64,000 bases of DNA from JAGWRA01 sp035534615 (GTDB taxonomy: Bacteria; Acidobacteriota; Vicinamibacteria; Vicinamibacterales; CAVVIG01). Every line of letters begins with the position of its first letter. The first letter of the stretch is position 1. Positions 9,623-20,200 of the stretch are shown in pieces. The stretch spans positions 124,001 through 188,000 of the forward strand of contig DATLRO010000061.1 in the NCBI GenBank assembly GCA_035534615.1, given 5' to 3'. A program made the position numbers and the translations under genes. Under the pieces are notes generated by a model. It searched no databases. It had not been told where the DNA came from and saw only the letters and a program-made list of their open reading frames with translations.

Positions 9623-10630
9623 ATGAAACGCGCTCTTGTCTCGATCGGCTTCAGCCTCATGCTCGGCCTCGCCGGCCTGGTGGCGGTGGCCACGCCCGCG
9701 GCGGCGCAGAATGCCGCACCGGCCCGGGTGACCCTGGTGCTCACCGACGGCACCCATCTGGTCGGCACGGTGACCAAACAGGAAGGGGACAAGGTCTACT
9801 TCAAATCCGACCTGCTCGGCGACATGGTGATTGAAAAGAAGGATATCGCGAGCGTCGGCGCCGCCCAGGTCCCCACCCAGGCCGCGGCCGGCCCGAGCGC
9901 GACGGAGGTCAACCCGACGGCGACGAAGACCGCGGCGGTCAAGTGGAACGGCACGTTGAACGCCAGCTACGCCTTCGTCTCGGGGATGGCGCCCGCCCTG
10001 AACGTCGGCAACAGCAACTCCGTGCAGCTCTCCGGCTTCGTGCAGCGTGCCACGAAGAAGGACGCGATCGCCGTGATCGGCAGCTACACGCTGCAGAAGA
10101 CCGCGCCGAATCCTGACACGGCCAACGACTTCCAGACGACGGTGGCCTACAACCGGCCGCTGAACGAGAAGTTCAGCTTCGTGAGCCGCAACACCGTCGA
10201 CATCAACAAGGTCCTGCAGTACAAGTACTCGTTCACGACGCTGGACGGCGTGGCGTTCCTGCCGGTGGCCACGAAGATGTTCAAGCTGTCGGTGGCGCCG
10301 GGCATCGCCTACACGCACACGGAGTTCGAGAACACCGGCGCGTTCGCCGCCATCCTCCGCTCGATCAACTTCAACGGGATGGGCATCGGCGCCTACCAGA
10401 CGCTGGTCGTCCAGTTCAACCCGGCGATGTCGCTGACGCAGTCCCAGATCTACATCTACACGCCGAGCAGCGGCCGCAACCAGGATTCCGGCTCGATCGC
10501 ACTGCTCGGGATGGTGTCGCCGCGAGTCGGCCTGTCGATCGGATTCAACTACCAGTACGACAGCATCCTGCCCTCGCCGGTCATCCAGTTCTACCGGACG
10601 TTCACGTCGGGCATCCAGATCAAGTTCTGA
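9623..10630 (+). CDS. DUF481-like outer-membrane beta-barrel protein
   Basis: 335-residue exported protein. It starts with a clear Sec signal peptide (MKRALVSIGF, then a hydrophobic stretch, likely cut after ATPAAAQ). Residues about 35-75 form a small domain with LTDGTHLVGTV, a motif often seen in front of DUF481 barrels. From about residue 105 to the end it has alternating aromatic/polar strands and ends in IQIKF, the C-terminal Phe typical of outer-membrane barrels. An AAAGGA ribosome site lies upstream of the ATG, and a TATAGT hexamer sits at 9560-9565 in the 97-base gap after the NRPS gene, but I see no matching -35. It lies between the two converging arms of the biosynthetic locus. Whether it serves the pathway, for example in passage of the product across the outer membrane, is unknown. 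Confidence 0.82.
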   Translation: MKRALVSIGFSLMLGLAGLVAVATPAAAQNAAPARVTLVLTDGTHLVGTVTKQEGDKVYFKSDLLGDMVIEKKDIASVGAAQVPTQAAAGPSATEVNPTATKTAAVKWNGTLNASYAFVSGMAPALNVGNSNSVQLSGFVQRATKKDAIAVIGSYTLQKTAPNPDTANDFQTTVAYNRPLNEKFSFVSRNTVDINKVLQYKYSFTTLDGVAFLPVATKMFKLSVAPGIAYTHTEFENTGAFAAILRSINFNGMGIGAYQTLVVQFNPAMSLTQSQIYIYTPSSGRNQDSGSIALLGMVSPRVGLSIGFNYQYDSILPSPVIQFYRTFTSGIQIKF

Positions 10631-10688
10631 GGGCGGGCGTCCGGCTGGCCGGACCCCGCGTGCGCGGGCCTGCATTCCAGGAAAGGGA

Positions 10689-10714
10689 CCCCGCCGGTGC
10701 ACGCACCGGCGGGG
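10689..10714. terminator. GC hairpin between convergent genes
   Basis: Perfect inverted repeat with 12-base arms (CCCCGCCGGTGC and its complement) around a two-base centre, lying between the DUF481 gene and the stop of the carbamoyltransferase. Its position suits a bidirectional terminator. The plus side lacks a T run; on the minus side the hairpin is followed by TCCCTTTC, a weak one. Confidence 0.55.
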
Positions 10715-10728
10715 CACGACCGTCCGGG

Positions 10729-12726
10729 TCACTCCGCCGGTTCCAGCCTCACCATCCGGGCCGACCAGAGCGGCGTCAGTTCGTCCAGCAGCCCGGCCGC
10801 CGCCGCCTCGTCCAGTCCGCACGCCGAAGCCAGCGCGCCGACGGTTCGCCTGCCGTCGGCGTCGGCCAGCAGTCCGTAGAGCGCCGGCGACAGCCTCGCC
10901 GACTTGCCGTGGTGGTAGGTGAACGCGATGCGGTGCGACCGCTCGACGCGCACGGCATCGACGTGCCGGGTCTCTCCCGACACCACCACCGCCGGCGGCA
11001 GCGAGACGCGGAGCGCGAGCCAGTCTGCCGTCCGGGCGGTGCGCTTGGAGACGAGGTAATCGCCGACCACCAGATAGTGCAGGTCGGTCGTCAGAAAGCA
11101 GACGACCGCGTCGCGCACGGAGTCGACGATCGGCTCCGCGTGATTGTTGAACGACGTGTTCAGCACGATGGGCACGCCGGTCCGCCGGCCGAACGCCTCG
11201 ATGAGGTCCCAGTACCGCCGGTTCGCGTCGCGATCCACCGTCTGGATGCGCGCCGTGCCGTCCACGTGGGTGACGGCCCCCAGGAGCTCGCGCTTGTCCG
11301 GCTGCACGTCGACCACGACCGTCATGTAGGGAAACCGCTTCTGCGCGGCCGGCACGACGAAGAAGTCGTCCACCCGCTCCTCCAGCACGGACGGGGCGAA
11401 CGGCCGATAGGCCTCGCGCTTCTTCACCATGCGGTTGATGAGATCCTTGTGCTCCGCCGGTCGGGGATCCGCCAGGATGCTGCGGTGGCCGAGCGCCCGC
11501 GGCCCGAATTCCGCGCGTCCCTGCACCCACCCCAGCACCTTGCCGTCCGCCAGCAGGTCGGCCGCCGCCTCGACGATGTCGTCGCGCCGCTCGAAGGCGA
11601 CGAACCCCGACCAGGCGGCCAGCTCGCGCTCGACGGCCGCCGCCTCTCCGATGTCGGTTCCCCAGAACACGTGCGCCACCGGCCCGGCCGTGCGGCCGCC
11701 CCCTTCGGCGAGCTCGACGGCCAGCGCCGCGCCCAGCGCACAGCCGGCGTCGTGCGAGGCCGGCTGCACGAACATCCGGTCGAACAGACCCGAGTACAGC
11801 AGCTTGCCGTTCAGCGAGCAGTTGTGCGCGACGCCGCCGGCCAGACAGATCTGCCGCTGGCCCGTCGCCTGCTGAAAATGCCGGACGAGGTGCCCGCCGA
11901 CGATCTCCAGCGCCTCCTGGAGCGCCGCCGCCAGGTCGTGATGCGTCCGGGTGAACGGCTCCCCCTTCTTCCGCGGCGACAGGTATTCGAACAGGCCCGC
12001 CACCCGCTCGAGGTGCAGCCGGTATTCCCCGTCCGGCAGCAGGTCGTAGAACGCCGTGAACAGGCGCCGGAAACGCGCTGGATCTCCGTAGGGCGCCATG
12101 CCCATCACCTTGTACTCGTCGAACATCTCGTAGCCCAGGAACCGGATGACGTCGCGGTACAGGAAGCCGAGCGAATCCCGTTCCGGCATCGACCGCAGCA
12201 GCTGCAGCTCGTGTCCCGTGGCGTCGAACGCCATCCCCGAGAGGCCTTCCCCCTGGCCGTCGATCGTCATCACCAGGGCCCGGTCGAAGCCGGAGAAGTG
12301 GTAGGCGCTGACCGCGTGCGCCCAGTGGTGGCCGACGAACCTGACCTTCCGCTCGTCCAGGGTCCGCCCGAATTCGCGCAGGACGATCCGCTGCACCATG
12401 CCGCGCGGCGTCAGCCGCTCGCACCTGGACGGATTGCGCAGGTGCAGCAGCTGCAGCACCCGCTGACAGTAGTCCTCGGTCGCGTAGAAGGCGACGGCGT
12501 CGAGGTCCTCGAGCGTCGCGCCGGCGGCGTCGAGGCAGGCCCGGATGGCCGGGCCGGACGTCTTGTTGGTGTGCTTGATCCGGTTCAACCGCTCTTCCTC
12601 GACGGCGGCCACGACGCGGCCGTCGCGCACGAGCGCGGCCGCCGAGTCGTGCACCTCGTCGAACGCGAGGTCGAATACGGTTTCATGAGCGGCGTCGAGG
12701 CCGCCGGTGAGGCCGAGCACGAGCAT
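10729..12726 (-). CDS. O-carbamoyltransferase (NodU/CmcH/TobZ family) with C-terminal extension
   Basis: 665-residue carbamoyltransferase, the last gene of the minus-strand arm, 69 bases after the reductase NRPS. The family moves the carbamoyl group of carbamoyl phosphate, through carbamoyl-AMP, to a hydroxyl of a natural product. Seen: HDSAAAL and EEERLNRIKH near the N-terminus, HHWAHAVSAYHFSGFD near residue 131, MTIDGQGEGLSG, the GGVAHNCSLNGKLL block near 300, and EFGPRALGHRSILADPR, all hallmarks of the Kae1-like and C-terminal carbamoyltransferase domains. Relatives are usually about 550-600 residues. Here roughly 100 extra residues follow, ending in a small helical region (GLLADADGRRTVGALASACG and onward) that resembles a winged-helix or PqqD-like fold. 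The likely acceptor is a hydroxyl on the NRPS/PKS product: the reductase-derived terminal alcohol, a Ser side chain or a beta-hydroxyl. The acceptor cannot be told from sequence. Confidence 0.9.
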   Translation of the reverse strand: MLVLGLTGGLDAAHETVFDLAFDEVHDSAAALVRDGRVVAAVEEERLNRIKHTNKTSGPAIRACLDAAGATLEDLDAVAFYATEDYCQRVLQLLHLRNPSRCERLTPRGMVQRIVLREFGRTLDERKVRFVGHHWAHAVSAYHFSGFDRALVMTIDGQGEGLSGMAFDATGHELQLLRSMPERDSLGFLYRDVIRFLGYEMFDEYKVMGMAPYGDPARFRRLFTAFYDLLPDGEYRLHLERVAGLFEYLSPRKKGEPFTRTHHDLAAALQEALEIVGGHLVRHFQQATGQRQICLAGGVAHNCSLNGKLLYSGLFDRMFVQPASHDAGCALGAALAVELAEGGGRTAGPVAHVFWGTDIGEAAAVERELAAWSGFVAFERRDDIVEAAADLLADGKVLGWVQGRAEFGPRALGHRSILADPRPAEHKDLINRMVKKREAYRPFAPSVLEERVDDFFVVPAAQKRFPYMTVVVDVQPDKRELLGAVTHVDGTARIQTVDRDANRRYWDLIEAFGRRTGVPIVLNTSFNNHAEPIVDSVRDAVVCFLTTDLHYLVVGDYLVSKRTARTADWLALRVSLPPAVVVSGETRHVDAVRVERSHRIAFTYHHGKSARLSPALYGLLADADGRRTVGALASACGLDEAAAAGLLDELTPLWSARMVRLEPAE

Positions 12727-12795
12727 GATGCGAATCCGTCTCTGTCGCCGGCCTGGCGGCTGCCGCGGGCCAGCGACTCCCGGCGCGTGGCCGGG

Positions 12796-15700
12796 TCAGG
12801 GCCGCGCCGGCTCACCGGCGGTCGTCGCCGACGCCAGAAAGCCGGTACGGACGAAATAGTCGAAATAGCGCGACAGCAGCGCCCCGTCGATCGCCGGACA
12901 CTCGACGCCCGTGCCGTCGAGCGCCTCAGCGGTCACCTCACACCGCGCCCGTGGAGGCTCGACCGGCGGCGGCATCTCCACGGCCGGATCCTGTCCGGCC
13001 TCGGGCGGCACCGGAAACAGCGGCAGCAGCGGCTTCAGGGCGTTGTCGTCGCCCGCGCGGCACGCCTCCACCAGCCGCTGATGCCAGGCGCGGTACGGCA
13101 CCTGCGCCAGCGGATATCCGCGCGCGCGGATGAACTCGAACATCCGGTCCCACTGGAACCACTGCGGATTGATCACGTGGAACGCCGGCAGGTCGCGTGA
13201 CACCGGCGACCGCGACAGCCGCACGATGGCCCGGCTCACGTAGTCGACCGGCGACATGTTGTCGATCGGGTGCACGGCCGGCGCCGCCCCGAGCTGAATC
13301 AGCCCCTTGATGGCCCGGCTCGCGAAGTCGTCCGTGTTCCACATCCCCGTCCGGCTGTCGCCGACGATGCGCGCCGGCCGATAGACGGCGGCCGGCAGAC
13401 CCCGCTGGCGCGCGAGGTGCACCAGGCGCTCGGCCACCCACTTGCTCTCGGCGTACCCTGTCGCCAGCCCTTCCGGCGGCGGCTGGCCGTCCCGCTCGCC
13501 GGTCGTGTAGTACGCCGCGCCCAGCATGTCCATCGTCGAGACGTAGTGCACCGGCTTCGTGCGGCGGCGGCACGCCAGCCGCAGCACGTCCATCGTCCCC
13601 AGCACGTTCGCCCGCTTCAGCGCCTTGTACGGATGCGCGAAGTTGACGAGCGCGCCGTTGTGATAGATCGCCTCGACGCGGTCCCCCAGCGCGTCGAACG
13701 CCTGCTCGCTCAGGCCGAGACGGGGCTGGCCGAGGTCGCCGGGCTGCGCGGCGATGCGCGGCGCGTACTCCGGCTTCCAGAGCCGGAACGCCTCGAGGGC
13801 GCCGCGCAGGCGATCGACGCCCGCCTCCGGGCTCCCGGCGCGCACCAGGCAGACCACGTCCGCCCCGGTCGCGTCGAGCAGCGCCGACAGGAGATACGTG
13901 CCGAGAAACCCCGTGGCGCCGGTCAGGAAGATCCGCGAGGGCGGGCTGGCCGCCGCGTCCGCCGGCGGCACGATGTCGGCATCGAGCACCGCTTCGGCGA
14001 TCAGCAGGCGCGGGTCGGCCGCCTGCGTCCCGGGCGGCACGCCCGCGGCGAGCAGCCGGACCGCACGCGCGAGCTGCGCGACGGTCGGCGCCTCGAACAG
14101 GACGCGCAGCGGCACGTCGACGCCGAAGCGCCGCCCGACGGCGGAAAGCAGCCGCGCCGCGAGCATGGAGTGGCCGCCGCTCTCGAAGAAATCGTCGTGC
14201 ACGCTGCCGATGTCCGCCCCCAGGACCTCCGACCAGATGGCGGCCATCCGGCGCTCGTCCTCGTCGCGCGGCGGCGTCACCCCGGCCCGCTCGCCGACGA
14301 CCGCTTCGGGCTTCGGCAGGGCCCGCCGATCGATTTTCGCGTTCGGCGTCAGCGGCAGCGCGTCCATCAGGACGATCGCCGACGGGATCATGTAGCCCGG
14401 CAGCGTCTCGCGCACGGACTCTCTCAGGGCCTGGCCGGTCAGCGGCACGCCGGGCTGCGGCACGACGTAGCCGACGAGCCGCCGGTCGCCCGGCAGGTCC
14501 TCGCGGACGATCGCCGCGACCTGCCGCACGCCCGCATGGCGGGCCAGCGCGGCCTCGACATCCCCCAGCTCGATCCGGAACCCTCGCAGCTTCACCTGCT
14601 GATCGGATCGCCCGGCGAAGACGACGCGCCCGTCCTCCCTGAACGCCGCGCGATCGCCCGTGCGGTACATGCGGGCGCCAGGCTCGCCCGCGTGCGGGTC
14701 GGGGACGAACCGATCGGCCGTCGTGTCCGGCTGCCCGAGATACCCGCGCGCCAGACCGTCTCCACCGATGTACAGATCGCCGACAACGCCCGGGGGGAGC
14801 GGCTCGAAGCGGGCGTCCAGGACGTACAGCCGGGTGTTGCCGATCGGCCGGCCGATCGGCACCGGACCGTCGACCTCGGCGACCGGCTCCACCGCCGACC
14901 AGACGGTCGTCTCGGTCGGACCATACATGTTCCAGACCGATCGGCTGACGCGCTTCAGGTACGACGCGAGATCCTGCGGCAGCGCTTCGCCACCGACCAG
15001 CACACGGATGCCGTGGGGGTTCGTCCAGCCGGCTTCCTGCAGCAGCCGCCACGTCACCGGCGTGGCCTGCATCACCGTGACGCGCTCGGCTTCGATCAGG
15101 CGCGCCAGCGCGCGGCCATCGGCCATCGCATCGGCGCCGGCGAGCACGACCGTCGCGCCGGTCGTCAGCGGCAGCCACACCTCCAGCCCGGCGATGTCGA
15201 ACGACAGGGTCGTGACCGCCAGCAGCCGGTCGCCGGCGTCGAGCCCGGGCGTGCGGCGCATCGAGGCCAGGAAATTCAGCACCGACCGGTGCGAGATCTG
15301 GACCCCTTTGGGACGACCGGTCGATCCGGACGTATAGATGATGTACGCGAGCTGATCGGCGTCGACCGGAAGCGGCGCCGGCTGCGGCGGCATGGCCATC
15401 CAGGCGGCGCGCTCCGCGACGAGATCCACGCGGCGGCAGAACGCCGGCACCTCGAGCGGCCGCCGCCCGTCCGTCAGCAGCAGCGGCATCCGCGCGTCGC
15501 CGATCATCGGCGCGAGCCGCGCGGCGGGGAACGCCGGATCGAGCGGGACGTAGGCGCCACCGGCCCGCAGCACGGCCGTCAGCGCCACGACCAGATCGGC
15601 CGACCGCTCGAGGCAGACCCCGATCGGGACGTCAGGGCCGACCCCGAGACCCGTCAGGTACGTGGCGAGACGCGCCGAGCGCTCGTCGATCTCGCGGAAG

Positions 15701-17259
15701 GTCACCGCCCCGCCTGGCGTGACGAGCGCGGGGTGATCGGGACGTTCGCGGGCCGCCTCCGCCAGCCGGCATGCGAGCCCGCCGTCGGTGCGATACGGCA
15801 TGGCCGTCCCGTTCCACTCGTGCAGCATCCGCGCCCGCTCATCGCGGTCGAGCAGAGGCACGCTCTCCAGGGGAGCCTCCGGCGCGTCGGCCATGGCCGA
15901 GAGCACGGTCGTCAGGTACCGGCTCAGGCGGGCCGCGGTCGATTCGGCGAACAGGTCGGTGCAGTATTCGAGCTGCCCGGTCAGGCGATCGCCCTGCTCG
16001 TGCAGCGTCAGCGTCAGGTCGAACTTCGACAGTCCGGCGCTCAGCGCCACCTGTTCGATCGCCTCGTCCGCAGACGGCTTCAGCAGGATGAACATCACCT
16101 GAAACAACGGGTTCCGGGCGAGGTCGCGGACCGGCTTCAGCGCGTCGACGATCTGTTCGAACGGCAGGTCCTGGTGCTCGTGCGCGCCGAGCACCACCTC
16201 GCGGACGCGCGCCAGAACGTCGAGCGGCGTCAGGCAGCCCTCGAGCCGGCAGCGCATGACGAGGGTGTTCGCGAACAGGCCGATGACGTCTTCCGTCTCC
16301 CGATGCGTCCGGCCGGCGATGGGCGAGCCAATCGCCACGTCGTCCTGTCCCGAGCAGCGCGCGAGGAGGATGGCGAAGCCGGCGAGCAGGGTCATGAAGA
16401 GCGTGGCGTCGTGGCGGCGGGCGAACGCCTTCAATCGCGCCGTCAGGCCGGCCTCGAAGACGAACGCCCGCGTGCGGCCGCGGAACGTCTGCACGGGCGG
16501 GCGCGGAAAGTCAGTCGGCAGATCGAGCGGCGGCACGCCTGCCAGCCGATCGATCCAGTACTCGAGCTGGCGCTGCCGCACGTCGCCCTGGAACCAGTGG
16601 CGCTGCCACGCCGCGTAGTCGGCGTACTGGACCGCCAGCGGCGGCAGGTCGGGATCGCGTCCCTGCGCCACGGCGGCGGCGCAGGCGAAGAACTCGCGCG
16701 CCAGCCGCTCCATCGACCAGCCGTCCGACACGATGTGGTGCATGACGAACAGCAGCACGTGTCGGGCGGGCGCCAGGCGGATCAGCGTGGTCCGCAGCAG
16801 CGGTCCCGCGGCCAGGTCGAACGGCTGCTCGAATGCGGCGGTCGCGACCCGCTGGAGTTCCGCATCCTGCTCTGTCGCCGGCGTCGCCGTGAGGTCGATG
16901 CGATCGAACCGAGGCGTGGCCGTCCCGGCCACGACCTGCACCGGCACGCCGTCGACCGCACCGATGGTGGTCCGCAGCGTCTCGTGGCGGGCCACGAGCA
17001 TCTCCAGGGCACGCCGCGCCCAGTCGGCATCGATCCCCCCCTCGACGCGGAACGCGAGCGCCAGGTTGTACGCGGGGTTGCCGGGCTCGAGCCGGTCGAG
17101 GAACCACAGCCGCTCCTGCGCGAAGGAGAGCGGCGCGGTCGGCGCAGGCGGCCGCCGGGGAACGACCGGCGCGGCCTGGCGCTTCGACTTCGACAGCAGC
17201 TCGAAGAGGGCCCGCTTCTGGGGCGAGAGATGGGCGAGGGGATCGTGCGTGTCGCTCAT
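12796..17259 (-). CDS. NRPS termination module: C-A(Gly?)-PCP-thioester reductase
   Basis: 1487 residues. The C domain begins at APLSFAQERLWFLDRL and has HHIVSDGWS near 175. The A domain has YTSGSTGRPKG near 640 and code D-I-L-Q-V-G-M-V-W, close to the DILQ-G type reported for glycine. PCP has SGGHSM near 1028. From about 1105 there is a thioester reductase domain: GATGFLGTYLL (NAD(P)H binding) near 1113, YVSTMDMLG, and the catalytic pair in GYAESKW near 1268. This domain releases the chain by reduction to an aldehyde, or by two rounds to a primary alcohol, which fits the absence of a cis thioesterase anywhere in the locus. The gene starts 10 bases after the PKS4 stop, so it should accept the polyketide from PKS4 and add the final residue. 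Gly is less certain than the Ser and Leu calls because positions 299 and 322 differ from the common code. Confidence 0.93.
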   Translation of the reverse strand: MSDTHDPLAHLSPQKRALFELLSKSKRQAAPVVPRRPPAPTAPLSFAQERLWFLDRLEPGNPAYNLALAFRVEGGIDADWARRALEMLVARHETLRTTIGAVDGVPVQVVAGTATPRFDRIDLTATPATEQDAELQRVATAAFEQPFDLAAGPLLRTTLIRLAPARHVLLFVMHHIVSDGWSMERLAREFFACAAAVAQGRDPDLPPLAVQYADYAAWQRHWFQGDVRQRQLEYWIDRLAGVPPLDLPTDFPRPPVQTFRGRTRAFVFEAGLTARLKAFARRHDATLFMTLLAGFAILLARCSGQDDVAIGSPIAGRTHRETEDVIGLFANTLVMRCRLEGCLTPLDVLARVREVVLGAHEHQDLPFEQIVDALKPVRDLARNPLFQVMFILLKPSADEAIEQVALSAGLSKFDLTLTLHEQGDRLTGQLEYCTDLFAESTAARLSRYLTTVLSAMADAPEAPLESVPLLDRDERARMLHEWNGTAMPYRTDGGLACRLAEAARERPDHPALVTPGGAVTFREIDERSARLATYLTGLGVGPDVPIGVCLERSADLVVALTAVLRAGGAYVPLDPAFPAARLAPMIGDARMPLLLTDGRRPLEVPAFCRRVDLVAERAAWMAMPPQPAPLPVDADQLAYIIYTSGSTGRPKGVQISHRSVLNFLASMRRTPGLDAGDRLLAVTTLSFDIAGLEVWLPLTTGATVVLAGADAMADGRALARLIEAERVTVMQATPVTWRLLQEAGWTNPHGIRVLVGGEALPQDLASYLKRVSRSVWNMYGPTETTVWSAVEPVAEVDGPVPIGRPIGNTRLYVLDARFEPLPPGVVGDLYIGGDGLARGYLGQPDTTADRFVPDPHAGEPGARMYRTGDRAAFREDGRVVFAGRSDQQVKLRGFRIELGDVEAALARHAGVRQVAAIVREDLPGDRRLVGYVVPQPGVPLTGQALRESVRETLPGYMIPSAIVLMDALPLTPNAKIDRRALPKPEAVVGERAGVTPPRDEDERRMAAIWSEVLGADIGSVHDDFFESGGHSMLAARLLSAVGRRFGVDVPLRVLFEAPTVAQLARAVRLLAAGVPPGTQAADPRLLIAEAVLDADIVPPADAAASPPSRIFLTGATGFLGTYLLSALLDATGADVVCLVRAGSPEAGVDRLRGALEAFRLWKPEYAPRIAAQPGDLGQPRLGLSEQAFDALGDRVEAIYHNGALVNFAHPYKALKRANVLGTMDVLRLACRRRTKPVHYVSTMDMLGAAYYTTGERDGQPPPEGLATGYAESKWVAERLVHLARQRGLPAAVYRPARIVGDSRTGMWNTDDFASRAIKGLIQLGAAPAVHPIDNMSPVDYVSRAIVRLSRSPVSRDLPAFHVINPQWFQWDRMFEFIRARGYPLAQVPYRAWHQRLVEACRAGDDNALKPLLPLFPVPPEAGQDPAVEMPPPVEPPRARCEVTAEALDGTGVECPAIDGALLSRYFDYFVRTGFLASATTAGEPARP

Positions 17260-17269
17260 GGCGCGCCGC

Positions 17270-20200
17270 TCACGCGTCGGGCGGGCGCGTCAGCTCGCGC
17301 AGGCGCGACGCCGCCTCTTCATCCGACATCCCCTCGAGCTCGGCCAGCAGCCGCGCCTCCTCTCCGCCGGCGCCGGCCGGGTCGATCGCACCGGCCAGCC
17401 CGGCAATCGTCGGGCGCTCGAGCACCTCGCGCAGCGACAGCTGCACCGTGAAAGCGGCACGCAGGCGGCTGATGAGCTGCGTGGCCAGCAGCGAATCGCC
17501 GCCGAGATCGAAGAAGTGATCGTCCAGGCCGATCCCACCGACGCCGAGCAGCCCCTCCCAGACCTCCGCCACGCGCCGCTCCACATCCGTCGCCGGCGCC
17601 CGGTACGGCGTGGCGAGGTCGGGACGCGGGTGGCGCGCCCCGCGTTCGGCCTCCCGCGCGCCGATCGGTTCCTCGGCCCCGGTCCCCTGCGCAGCGCGGG
17701 CGTGCAGGTGGTCGAGCCGCGGCGACACGATCACCTGCGGCAGGCTGGAGGCGACAATCATGCCGAATGCGGCGCCGCCGGCCGACGGGCTGATGCCGGA
17801 TTCCAGCGCCGCCGCGCGCTCGGCCCGCAGCGAGTCCGGCACGCCGGTCGTCACGGCCATGCCGACGTCGCGCCAGGCGTCCCAGTCGATCGCCACCACC
17901 CGCGTCGTCCGATCGGTGGCGCGCGACTGCGCGTACGCGTCGAGATAGGCGTTGGCGGCGCAGTAATCCACCTGCCCCGGCTCGCCGACCAGCGAGGCGA
18001 CCGACGAGCAGAGCGCGATGAAATCCGGGGCGTGCCGCTTCAGGACGACGTCGAGCACCCGCATCCCCTCGACCTTCGGCGCCATGACGCGCGCCGCCGC
18101 GTCAGGCGTCTTGAGCTGGATGAGGCCGCCGCCCGGCACGCCTGCCGCATGGATGACGCCGGCGATCGGTCCGAACCGGCGGACCGCGTCGTCCACCAGT
18201 TCGCGCATGGCCGGCGCGTTCGTCACGTCGGCGGCCGCGACCATCACGTGCGCGCCGGACGATTCCAGCGCGCGGACCGCCGTGATCTGGCGCGAGGTCG
18301 TTTCGTCCGCCGGATGCGTCGCCAGCCAGCCGTCCCAGTCGGTCCGCGGTGGGAGCCCGCGCCGGCCCGTCAGCACCAGCCGCGGTTGAACCCGCGCCGC
18401 GAGCCAGGCCGCCAGCGACAGGCCGACGCCGCCGAGACCACCGGTCACGAGATAGGTGCCGCCCTGACGAAGCCCCGCCGGCACGCCCTGTCCGCCGACG
18501 CCCGCATCCAGCCGCACCGGCTCGAACGCCTGCGTCCACCGCCGCCCGCCGCGGTACGCGACCAGGTCGCTGTCCGACGCCAGGTCGAATTCGTCGATCA
18601 CCTGGGCGGCGACCGTCCGCCAGGCCGCCGTGTCCGCCGGCGCTTCCACGTCGATCGTGCGGGCCACGATCGCCGGACGCTCGCGCGCGATGACCCGGAC
18701 CGGCCCCAGGACGAGGGCCTTCTCCGGAAACCGGCCGTCCCCGCCCGTGATCTCGTAGGTATGGCTCGTGACGACCCCGAGCAGGAACGACGCGTCGGGG
18801 CACTGATCGCCGAACGCCTGCAGCATCAGGAGGAGGCTCTCGAAGCCGAAGCGGCGCACGCGGTGCAGGCTGCTCGTGTCGCTGATCGGGAGGTTGCGCT
18901 CGGTCACGGTCCAGAGATGGGCGATGCGGTGGGGCAGCAGATCCTCCGTGCGCAGCAGCGCGACCAGCGCCGCCCAGTCCTCGGCCCTGGACGGGTCGAC
19001 CGTGCACGTCCGCGCGGACAGTCGGGAGAAGCGCCCCCCCGTGATGACCTTCAGCACGTCGGCGCCGGCCGCCACCAGCCGGTCCGCCATCGCCGCCCCG
19101 AGCCCCTGATCGTCGGCCAGCAGCAGCCAGCGCGTGCGCCCGACGCCGGCGGCCGGTTTCGGCAGGCGATCCGCCGGCGACTGCCGCCACACGGGAGTGG
19201 CGAACCAGTCGGCCGGCCCGCCATCCGGCGATGCCGGCGCCGCCGTTGCGGCTGACGTGACCGAGGGCTCGGCGTGCGGCTCGACCGGCCGGAGCGGGTC
19301 GGACCAGTAGCGCTGGCGCTCGAACGGGTAGGTCGGCAGCGGCACCCGGCGGCGGCGCTCCTGTCCCCAGTAGCCGGCCCAGTCGACGTCGACACCGGCC
19401 GTCCAGAGCTGCGCGAGCGCGGCCTGCATGTCTTCGACCGCGTCGGTCGACGCCGCACCCGGCATCGTCGGCACGGTGGCGTTGGCGCCCGCCTTCGCGG
19501 GATGACGTGCCGCCAGGGCGCTGAGCGTCCGGCCCGGACCGACCTCGAGCAGGACGCGCGCCTCCCCCTCGAGCAGGGTCGTCAGGCCGTCGGCGAACCG
19601 GACCGTCTCGCGCAGGTGCCGGACCCAGTAGTGCGGGTCGGTCGCGTCGTCCGGCGTGATCCAGCGTCCCGTCAGGTTCGAGACGTAGGGGACCGACGGC
19701 GGCCGCAACGTGAGCTTCGATACCGCCTCGCCGAACGGCGCCAGCATCGGCTCCATCATGGCCGAGTGAAACGCGTGGCTCGTCTCGAGACGTGTCGCGC
19801 CGACACCGGCCGCGCTGAGCGTCGCCTCGAGCGCCGCCATCGCGTCGGGCGGACCGGCCAGCACGCACGACTCGGGTGCGTTGATCGCCGCCAGCGCGAT
19901 CGTGTCGCTCTCGTAGCGTCGTGCGCCCGCCTCCGGCAGTCCGACGGCCAGCATCACTCCCGGCCGCAGCAGCTGCATCAGCGCCCCGCGCCGCGCGACC
20001 AGCCGCAGCGCATCCTCGAACTCCATGACGCCCGCCAGACACGCAGCCACATATTCGCCGAGGCTGTGTCCCAGCATGGCCGACGGCCGCACGCCCCACG
20101 CCGCCCACTGCTGCGCCAGGGCGTAGCTGACGGCGAAGACCGCCGCCTGCGTCGCGCCCGTCTGCCGCAGCCGGACGCGCGCCGCCGTGTCGCGGCCGGC

